A stretch of DNA of 5,070 nt from Cocleimonas sp. (GTDB lineage Bacteria > Pseudomonadota > Gammaproteobacteria > Thiotrichales > Thiotrichaceae), in the NCBI GenBank assembly GCA_023146675.1, contig JAGLBQ010000283.1:1-5070 (forward strand), written 5' to 3'. Under the pieces are notes generated by a model. It had not been told where the DNA came from. It saw only the letters and a list, made by a program, of their open reading frames with translations, and searched no databases. The position numbers and the translations under genes are program-made. Position 1 is the first letter of the stretch; each line of letters opens with the position of its first letter. Positions 1 to 5,070 of this stretch are shown here, one piece after another.

Positions 1-3000
1 TTAACCCAACGGCTTTAATAGATCCATTAAATCACTCTGATCAAAGTTAGCTTTTTCCTTGCCTTTCTTAGCATAGAGAGCATCAGCAAGTGCTTGCTTC
101 TTCTCTTGCATTTTCAGGATTTTTTCTTCAACTGTTTCTTCCGTTATCAGCTTATAAACAAATACAGGTTTATCTTGACCAATACGGTGTGCACGGTCTG
201 TGGCTTGCCTCTCAACAGCAGGATTCCACCAAGGATCGTAGTGAATCACAACATCCGCTGCGGTCAGGTTTAACCCAACACCGCCCGCTTTAAGGCTAAT
301 CAAGAACACCTTTGCATCCCCTTCCTGAAACGCTTCAATCGCCTCGGCACGTTTACGGGTTTGCCCTGTGAGCTTGGTGTGTTTTATTTTTAGCTTTTTA
401 AGATTTTTCTCGATAATACCCAACATAGTGGTGAATTGGGAAAAGATCAGAATTTTACGCCCCTCTTCAACCATTTCAGGCACCATCGTCAGTAATAGAT
501 CCAGTTTCGCAGACTCTTTAACACCCCGTGCTTTTTCTAGCTTGACCAACTGTGGATCACAGCAGACCTGTCGCAGCTTTAATAACGCATCCAGTATCAT
601 AATATGACTGCGTGCCAGACCTTTTTTCTTGATCTCATCACGCACTTTTTTATCCATTGCCACGCGCACCGTTTCATATAAATCACGCTGCTTACCACTA
701 AGCGTCACGGTACGAATCATTTCTGTTTTCTCAGGTAATTCATCAGCAACAACATCTTTGGTACGACGCAGTAAAAATGGCTCAATACGATTTCTTAGTA
801 CCTGTCCCCGCGTATCATCTGCATGCTGCTCTATCGGCTTTCTGAACAAGCTATTAAACTTTCTCTGAGTACCTAAATATCCAGGCATTAAGAAATGGAA
901 CATTGACCAGATTTCACCAAGATGATTTTCCATTGGCGTTCCTGTTACACAGACACGATGACGTGCTTTTAAACCATAAATAAGCTGCGTTGTTTTTGTT
1001 TTGGCATTTTTGATTCCCTGCGCCTCATCTAATACCAGATAATGGAATTCATGTTCGTTATACAATGCTTTATCACGAACCATCAACGGGTAAGTGGTCA
1101 AAATAATATCGTAATCTTCCAACTCAGAAAAGTATTGTTTACGGTCAGGTCCTTGTAAAATAAGTACCTTTAAATCAGGCGTAAAGCGTGCGGCTTCATT
1201 TTTCCAATTACTCATTAAACTAGTGGGGGCAATCACTAAGTTCGGCAAATCAGCTCTGCCTGATTCTTTTTCTATCTGCAAATTAGCCAATGTCTGAATG
1301 GTTTTCCCTAATCCCATATCATCAGCTAATATGCCATTAAACTGATAAGCACGTAAAAATTGCAACCAGTCTAACCCCTGTTTTTGATAATCGCGCAGTG
1401 TAGCATTCAATCCTTTGGGCAATTCAACTGGCTCAATACCAGAAAAATCACGTAATTTTTTATTGAGTTTTTTTAGCTCATCCGCACCTTTCCAGCGCAG
1501 ACTAGGGTCATTTAATAAATCATTAAAGTGCAGGCCTGCATGTTTTGAGATAGAGAGCGTACCATTTTTATTAAGCGAATCGGTATCATATAGCTCAATA
1601 ATGGTATCCATAATTTGCAAAATACGCTTGGTAGGAATTTTTATCCACTGCCCACCTTCTAATGGCAGTAATTGGTATTCTTTTGACTCTAATGATTCAT
1701 GCAATGCTTCTTTATTGGGATAATCTGCCAATAAGCTGACTAGCATAGGCAATAGATTAATCGGTTTGCCATTAAGCTCAAAACCTAGGTTCATTTCAAA
1801 CCAGTCACCGCCTTCTGATTCCTCCAGATCAGCAAACCAGTCATCAATAATCTCCACTTCCAGCATAAAGCTATCATCAATTTCAATCTGCCAACCCGCA
1901 GCTTCCAGCTCGGGGATTTTATTGGTTTGAAAGTTATCCCACGCTTCCATGCTTCCTTCGAGAGTATCTGCGGCTAATATAAAATCAGTAATACGAAGAG
2001 GTGGAATATTAAGCGCTACAAATTGTTCCTGTACCAATATTTGAAGCGCACCTTGTTCACTCTCTAGATCACGATTGATGTTATAACGGGTAGTGTCCTT
2101 TATAACGATATGCTGCTCTTTGGCTAAATCTGCTTCTGTTTTTGGTTGATAGTTGATCTCGTTATACTGAAAACTAAGACTAGCAACGTGCATTGTGCTG
2201 GGCTGATTGGGCTGTATCAGCCCAGCCGTTCTATTAATAGCGTGTAACGTTAAATGAAAAACAGGTTGGGTATTGATATCAACCTGTTGCAAATTAATAT
2301 CAACGGGCAAAGGATAGTCATATTCAGGCAGAGTTTGTGCTATTTTTAGACTCATTTCCTCCGCTTGTTTGGCTGCAATACGCGGGGCTGACAGAAAATA
2401 AAGTATTTTTTCTAAATTAAGCGTGTCATGAACAACCTTTCCCATTTGGTTTTGTGCTTTATCCAAATAAAAATAATGATCCTCTAGCGGAAACATCATA
2501 TCGGCTGTAGGAGCTATACTAAAATCAGGGGAATAAACATCACTCTGTTTATCCCAGCGTAGCTGAATATTACGATTATTACCCAGCATTAATGGCTGTG
2601 ATTCTTGCGTCTTCCATAAACAACGTCCTGATTTTAGAATTTTTTCAAGAATCATTTCACCAATACTTGTACCCAACTCATAATATTGATTGATCCCATA
2701 ACCATGAGAATTAAAACTGTTTAATGCCGAAACAATCTCTCCATCCTGATCATTATAGTAGCAATTACTATCCCTATAATATGAATCGAGCACCCTGTAC
2801 TCTTCCATAACATAAATTTGTCCATAACCACCTTTTACTAATGCACGTGATTTTAGATATCTAACCGTTAAACCTTTATTATCCCCTTGATAATCTACCT
2901 TGCGAATTTCCAGTAGATAAATCAGGTGATATTGTTGATTCGTTGGTATAGATAATGCTGTCTGATTAATTTCTGCTTCAGCCTCTACGTCTTGAACTGC

Positions 3001-3426
3001 GGTTAACCATTGATCAATTTCTTTAGACCCATCCACATCAGACCCATTTTCATCATTACTTGCGCCCCGATGGGAACCAACGTCCTGTGTACCACTATTT
3101 AAAAAGAAAAATAACAAGGCAATACCGTGCTTACAACAATAACCGACAGGACAGGTGCAACTAGAGTCTACATCGACACTACCAACAACATTGGGAGTAA
3201 GCGTTAGGGTCGTTTGATAGGGATGATCATAACGTCCTTCAACAAAACCAACAATTGTCATGTTCTCATGACCCTGATCTGGCTGTAATATCTCTTTTAT
3301 TTTTTCCACAGAGCCTTGTTTGTAATAAGCAATTCCACGAGAAACGGTTTTTTTGTTATAAAGGTTCTCCAGTTTGCTGGGATCAATTTCTAAAAGGGAA
3401 AGGAGCTGTTTATCTTGTTTATTCAT
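1..3426 (-). CDS. SWIM zinc finger SNF2-family (Swi2/Snf2-like) DEAD/DEAH-box ATPase/helicase, complete
   Basis: This 1141-residue protein is a superfamily 2 ATPase expected to translocate on double-stranded DNA and remodel protein-DNA complexes in the cytoplasm; its exact substrate is unknown. A SWIM zinc finger lies near the N-terminus (C90-x-C92-x5-C98-x-H100). An acidic, Ser/Asn/Gly-rich linker follows (about 111-136), then a long region without recognisable motifs (about 140-620). The SNF2 ATPase core fills the C-terminal 470 residues: Q-like motif R678-x-Y680-Q681, Walker A DDMGLGKT (702-709), Walker B DEAQ (800-803), motif III VTGTPMEN (827-834), LLRRTKDVV (885-893), motif IV KILIFSQF (991-998), motif V around LKAGGVGLNL (1045-1054) and motif VI DRAHRIGQ (1077-1084). 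All catalytic residues are present, so it should be active. The ATG at 3426 is the most upstream in-frame Met after a TAA about 23 codons upstream, and the residues after it look like the usual start of SWIM-SNF2 proteins. No clear Shine-Dalgarno sequence precedes it. The stop codon is at 1-3. The family assignment is very secure; any link to repair, transcription or defence is not shown here. Confidence 0.97.
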   Translation of the reverse strand: MNKQDKQLLSLLEIDPSKLENLYNKKTVSRGIAYYKQGSVEKIKEILQPDQGHENMTIVGFVEGRYDHPYQTTLTLTPNVVGSVDVDSSCTCPVGYCCKHGIALLFFFLNSGTQDVGSHRGASNDENGSDVDGSKEIDQWLTAVQDVEAEAEINQTALSIPTNQQYHLIYLLEIRKVDYQGDNKGLTVRYLKSRALVKGGYGQIYVMEEYRVLDSYYRDSNCYYNDQDGEIVSALNSFNSHGYGINQYYELGTSIGEMILEKILKSGRCLWKTQESQPLMLGNNRNIQLRWDKQSDVYSPDFSIAPTADMMFPLEDHYFYLDKAQNQMGKVVHDTLNLEKILYFLSAPRIAAKQAEEMSLKIAQTLPEYDYPLPVDINLQQVDINTQPVFHLTLHAINRTAGLIQPNQPSTMHVASLSFQYNEINYQPKTEADLAKEQHIVIKDTTRYNINRDLESEQGALQILVQEQFVALNIPPLRITDFILAADTLEGSMEAWDNFQTNKIPELEAAGWQIEIDDSFMLEVEIIDDWFADLEESEGGDWFEMNLGFELNGKPINLLPMLVSLLADYPNKEALHESLESKEYQLLPLEGGQWIKIPTKRILQIMDTIIELYDTDSLNKNGTLSISKHAGLHFNDLLNDPSLRWKGADELKKLNKKLRDFSGIEPVELPKGLNATLRDYQKQGLDWLQFLRAYQFNGILADDMGLGKTIQTLANLQIEKESGRADLPNLVIAPTSLMSNWKNEAARFTPDLKVLILQGPDRKQYFSELEDYDIILTTYPLMVRDKALYNEHEFHYLVLDEAQGIKNAKTKTTQLIYGLKARHRVCVTGTPMENHLGEIWSMFHFLMPGYLGTQRKFNSLFRKPIEQHADDTRGQVLRNRIEPFLLRRTKDVVADELPEKTEMIRTVTLSGKQRDLYETVRVAMDKKVRDEIKKKGLARSHIMILDALLKLRQVCCDPQLVKLEKARGVKESAKLDLLLTMVPEMVEEGRKILIFSQFTTMLGIIEKNLKKLKIKHTKLTGQTRKRAEAIEAFQEGDAKVFLISLKAGGVGLNLTAADVVIHYDPWWNPAVERQATDRAHRIGQDKPVFVYKLITEETVEEKILKMQEKKQALADALYAKKGKEKANFDQSDLMDLLKPLG

Positions 3427-3461
3427 ACAATTGACTGTGTGGCTGAAAAATTGAAACAGGC

Positions 3462-3491
3462 ATAATATACCTGCTTTATTATTAATGTAAC
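3462..3491 (-). promoter_or_regulatory. Candidate sigma70-type promoter of the SNF2 gene
   Basis: Read on the minus strand, GTTACA (3491-3486, 4 of 6 matches to the -35 consensus) is followed after 18 bases by TATTAT (3467-3462, 5 of 6 matches to the -10 consensus). An overlapping TATATT at 3469-3464 gives a 16-base spacer instead. Transcription would start near 3455 and leave a leader of about 28 bases before the ATG at 3426. The position is right, but the region is AT-rich and such matches arise by chance. No operator was recognised. Confidence 0.35.
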
Positions 3492-3526
3492 CAAGTTATA
3501 GAACACTATATTGCAGGAGTAAAATT

Positions 3527-3565
3527 ATGCGCAATAAAAATTCAAATAACACTTTATGGCAATAG
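3527..3565 (+). CDS. Possible 12-codon leader-type peptide with strong RBS
   Basis: The frame encodes MRNKNSNNTLWQ followed by TAG. It is far shorter than a usual gene, but the ATG at 3527 is preceded by AGGAG at 3515-3519 with 7 bases between, the best ribosome binding site in the gap. The peptide is rich in Asn (4 of 12), has one Trp near its end, and shows no membrane segment. Its stop lies within the next frame (ATG 3556), an arrangement that would allow translational coupling. It could be a leader peptide, the start of a gene later broken by a stop or frameshift, or chance. The -10-like TATAGA (3497-3502) upstream lacks a good -35 partner. I do not recognise the peptide. Confidence 0.22.
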   Translation: MRNKNSNNTLWQ

Positions 3566-3642
3566 AGTATGTGTATTACCGCAGGAAAAAGCAGAAAGCA
3601 AGAGACTTGACACCTACAAGTTACCTAGCATCAGATTTATGA
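3556..3642 (+). other. 28-codon basic reading frame, possible gene remnant
   Basis: The frame from ATG 3556 to TGA 3642 encodes a short basic peptide containing AIEYVYYRRKKQKARDLTP. It overlaps the end of the 12-codon frame by ten bases, in another frame, and has no ribosome binding site of its own. The order of EY, an aromatic pair, a run of basic residues and then a (L/M)(S/T)P-x-x-Y ending loosely recalls the extreme C-terminus of IS3-family transposases. The resemblance is short and from memory. No flanking transposase sequence or terminal inverted repeats were found. A coupled small protein or a chance frame are equally possible. Confidence 0.15.
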
Positions 3643-3745
3643 TCTTGAGCTATTAAGAAATAGAGCTTATATTACAGCTCACTCACAGGCTTTTCTAGTG
3701 ACAAGCTTCATCTATCCAATCCGATAATATTAAAAGGCGTTAAAT

Positions 3746-3820
3746 ATGAATTTCAGCACTATTATTGCCATTGCATTACTTTTTGTTACTTTTGCGCTCA
3801 GCTATTTATGGTTGTTTTAG
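3746..3820 (+). CDS. Putative 24-residue single-pass membrane microprotein
   Basis: This frame begins MNFSTIIAIALLFV and ends SYLWLF before TAG at 3818-3820. Almost the whole peptide is one hydrophobic stretch long enough to cross a membrane, with Trp and Tyr near the C-terminal end as in interfacial belts. It has no charged side chain, so insertion orientation cannot be predicted from the positive-inside rule. The ATG at 3746 is preceded by AAAAGG at 3732-3737, eight bases away, a good ribosome binding site. It is transcribed opposite to both large genes and stands alone. Bacterial microproteins of this size include accessory subunits of membrane complexes (CydX- and KdpF-like) and type I toxins (Ibs-like), but no specific similarity was recognised. 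No convincing promoter was found. Expression is inferred only from the ribosome binding site and composition. Confidence 0.4.
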   Translation: MNFSTIIAIALLFVTFALSYLWLF

Positions 3821-3858
3821 TCAATAAACATTATATCCATTTTAAGACATTCTTCACT

Positions 3859-3885
3859 TTCCAATTGACACTACATTCATTGGAA
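3859..3885. repeat. Inverted repeat (7-bp stem)
   Basis: TTCCAAT (3859-3865) is the exact reverse complement of ATTGGAA (3879-3885), with a 13-base loop. An alternative pairing uses TTCCAA/TTGGAA, one bulged T and TGA/TCA, with an 8-base loop. It lies about 40 bases after the microprotein stop. No T-run follows on either strand, so it is not a standard intrinsic terminator. It could be an RNA hairpin, a protein-binding palindrome or chance. Confidence 0.3.
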
Positions 3886-3891
3886 TCGGTA

Positions 3892-3932
3892 GCTTTAGCC
3901 AAAAATCTGGTGATGATCAGCGAATCTAAAGC
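3892..3932. repeat. Inverted repeat with nested inner stem
   Basis: GCTTTAG (3892-3898) is the exact reverse complement of CTAAAGC (3926-3932). The intervening 27 bases contain a second stem, CTGGT (3907-3911) with ATCAG (3916-3920), which includes one G-T pair and has a GATG loop. Together they could form a two-storey hairpin just six bases after the previous inverted repeat. No T-run follows. A match to a known RNA family was not recognised. Confidence 0.25.
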
Positions 3933-4033
3933 CATCGACCGCATAAAGTGTAAACTACTTTTTAAACACACATGAGCGATTGAAACTGGACTGAAAATAG
4001 AACACAAAATATTTTTTAACCGATGTTTAGTGA

Positions 4034-5070
4034 TTACAATAAAACCCGCTCAATCCCACCATCCAGCACTTTATCAACAAACTGCTTATTCCAATCGTCA
4101 CCATAAAGGTGCTTCATCATTTCCACCACAATATAATCAGTTTCCATGCCAACATCATCGTTGTAGCGTGATAAACCTTGTACACAGGCAGGACAGTTGG
4201 TGAGTATTTTTGTTTGTACTTTACTATTATCAGCATTCACTCTTTGCTTGCTGAGTTTCAAACTTTCTTGCTTACGAAAGCGCAGTTGACTAGAAATATC
4301 AGGGCGACTCACGGCAAAGGTTCCCGCCTCACCGCAGCAGCGATCTGTTAGTTCTACTTTTTGTCCCATTAAATCTGAAGTGAGCTGTACGGGATTGTAG
4401 TTTTTCACGGGCGTATGGCAAGGGTCATGATAAACATAATTAGTGCCTTCAACGCCTTCTAGTTTTATGTCTTTCTCTAATAAATACTCATGAATATCAA
4501 GTAAACGGCAATCAGGGAATATTTTTTCAAATTCATATTTAAGTAATTGATCCATGCAGGTTCCACAGGAGACAATCACGGTATTGATCTTCAAGTAATC
4601 CAAGGCATGGGCAATACGATGAAATAAAACACGATTATCAGTTGATATTTGTGTGCCTTTTTCTACATCACCACCTGCCATCTGGGGATAACCACAGCAA
4701 AGGTAACTGGGCGGAAGCACCGTGGTTGCATCTGTTTCGTACAACATCGCAATGGTTGCCATACCCACTTGTGAGAATAACCGTTCAGAGCCACAGCCTG
4801 GAAAATAAAAGACCGCATCACCCTCTTTTTTTCGATTAGGATTGCTTAGTATCGGTACAATATTTTCATCTTCTAGACCTAAAACGGCGCGAGTGGTGCG
4901 CATAGGCACACCTGCTGGCAGTGGTTTTTTTACAAACTGAATCACCTGCTCTTTAATCACGGGTTGTCCTGTGGTCGCTTTGGGACGTTTGCCAAGCTTT
5001 AACAAACCTAACGCTTTAAAGGTATAATGACCTAAACGCTGACTGGCAAACCCCAATTGAATCATTCCCA
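4034..5070 (-). CDS. C-terminal part of a large FAD/Fe-S oxidoreductase (DUF3683 type), two CCG cysteine-rich domains; 5' end outside window
   Basis: The visible 343 residues from the Met at 5065, plus one upstream Gly codon and part of another, contain two cysteine-rich CCG domains as in heterodisulfide reductase subunit B, GlpC and LutA. These bind an Fe-S cluster and pass electrons. Counting from that Met, domain 1 uses C91, C123-C124 and C167-x2-C170; domain 2 uses C216 (HDPCH), C243-C244 (RCCGEAGTF) and C291-x2-C294. All ligands are intact. The PGCGSERLFSQVG, SCGTC and IDIHEYLLEK segments and the GGIERVLL end match, as I recall them, the C-terminus of proteobacterial proteins of about 1250-1300 residues with DUF3683, an FAD-linked (lactate/glycolate oxidase-like) domain and a ferredoxin-type 4Fe-4S domain. 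The frame has no stop before the window edge and the Met at 5065 has no visible start context, so it is very likely internal. Substrate unknown, probably a 2-hydroxy acid. A stand-alone LutA- or GlpC-like subunit is less likely. TAA stop at 4034-4036. Confidence 0.92.
   Translation of the reverse strand, partial: GMIQLGFASQRLGHYTFKALGLLKLGKRPKATTGQPVIKEQVIQFVKKPLPAGVPMRTTRAVLGLEDENIVPILSNPNRKKEGDAVFYFPGCGSERLFSQVGMATIAMLYETDATTVLPPSYLCCGYPQMAGGDVEKGTQISTDNRVLFHRIAHALDYLKINTVIVSCGTCMDQLLKYEFEKIFPDCRLLDIHEYLLEKDIKLEGVEGTNYVYHDPCHTPVKNYNPVQLTSDLMGQKVELTDRCCGEAGTFAVSRPDISSQLRFRKQESLKLSKQRVNADNSKVQTKILTNCPACVQGLSRYNDDVGMETDYIVVEMMKHLYGDDWNKQFVDKVLDGGIERVLL

Larger units (their letters stand above)
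3427..4033. other. 607-base intergenic region without a conventional gene
   Basis: This AT-rich gap separates two minus-strand genes. It contains a candidate promoter for the SNF2 gene, a 12-codon plus-strand frame with a strong ribosome binding site, an overlapping 28-codon basic frame, a 24-codon hydrophobic frame with its own ribosome binding site, and two inverted repeats. These are listed separately. I see no tRNA, no tandem repeats, no CRISPR-like array and no GC-rich hairpin followed by a T-run on either strand. The oxidoreductase gene ending at 4034 therefore has no visible intrinsic terminator in this gap. Confidence 0.8.

Noticed and set aside
90..868. Plus-strand open frames of 67-79 codons at 90-293, 368-607 and 629-868
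   Set aside because: They lie antisense to the conserved SNF2 helicase core, start without ribosome binding sites and encode Ser/Phe-rich peptides typical of reverse-strand shadows.
1415..1723. Plus-strand open frame of 102 codons inside the SNF2 gene
   Set aside because: It is antisense to the coding strand of a clearly real gene, has no ribosome binding site and its Ser/Cys/Phe-rich composition is that of a shadow frame.
3607..3643. Perfect -35 hexamer TTGACA (3607-3612) and good -10 hexamer TATGAT (3638-3643) on the plus strand upstream of the microprotein
   Set aside because: The spacer is 25 bases, too long for a sigma70 promoter, and neither hexamer has an adequate partner at 16-19 bases.
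3663..3701. Short inverted repeats GAGCT/AGCTC (3663-3680) and TCACT/AGTGA (3679-3701)
   Set aside because: The stems are only 5 bp with loops of 8 and 13 bases and no T-run, as expected by chance.
3698..3728. GTGACA and GATAAT as a plus-strand promoter immediately before the microprotein
   Set aside because: The spacer is 19 bases and the predicted start near 3735 would fall within or after the ribosome binding site at 3732-3737.
3935..3957. Minus-strand TTTACACTTTATGC, identical to 14 bases of the E. coli lac promoter -35 region
   Set aside because: At 17-19 bases downstream there is no good -10 element (TTTAGA is the best), and no gene with a ribosome binding site follows, so the match is taken as coincidence.
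4000..4033. Possible terminator of the oxidoreductase gene around the A/T-rich AAAATATTTT stretch
   Set aside because: The palindrome is pure A/T with no GC stem and no hairpin-plus-T-run arrangement on the minus strand.
4642..4839. Plus-strand open frame of 65 codons inside the oxidoreductase gene
   Set aside because: It is antisense to the conserved first CCG domain and shows no initiation signal or recognisable domain.

Overview
The window looks like moderately AT-rich bacterial chromosome, by eye near 40% G+C. It most resembles a proteobacterium, probably a gammaproteobacterium. The main reason is the right-hand gene, whose C-terminal half closely matches, from memory, the very large FAD/Fe-S oxidoreductases (DUF3683 type) of beta- and gammaproteobacteria. 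No species can be named from this sequence alone.

Layout: positions 1-3426 (minus strand) hold one complete gene for a 1141-residue SWI2/SNF2-type ATPase with an N-terminal SWIM zinc finger and all the classical helicase motifs at the C-terminal end. Positions 3427-4033 form a 607-base gap with no gene of ordinary size. Positions 4034-5070 (minus strand) hold the C-terminal 344 or so codons of the iron-sulfur oxidoreductase. Its reading frame is still open at the window edge, so its N-terminal part lies outside.

The gap is the least ordinary part. On the plus strand, opposite to both large genes, it contains a 24-codon reading frame (3746-3820) with a good ribosome binding site. It encodes a single hydrophobic segment with no charged residue and is a plausible membrane microprotein. 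Further left is a 12-codon frame (3527-3565) with an excellent AGGAG site, overlapped by a 28-codon basic frame (3556-3642). Two consecutive inverted repeats lie at 3859-3932. A plausible sigma70-type promoter for the SNF2 gene sits at 3462-3491.

The two large genes share a strand, but the distance between them and the candidate promoter in the gap suggest separate transcription. Nothing in the sequence ties their functions together: one is a DNA- or nucleoprotein-remodelling ATPase, the other a redox enzyme of central metabolism. No CRISPR array, tRNA, rRNA, intact insertion sequence, prophage or recognisable defence cluster was seen. The case for a new system is limited to the small reading frames in the gap and is modest.
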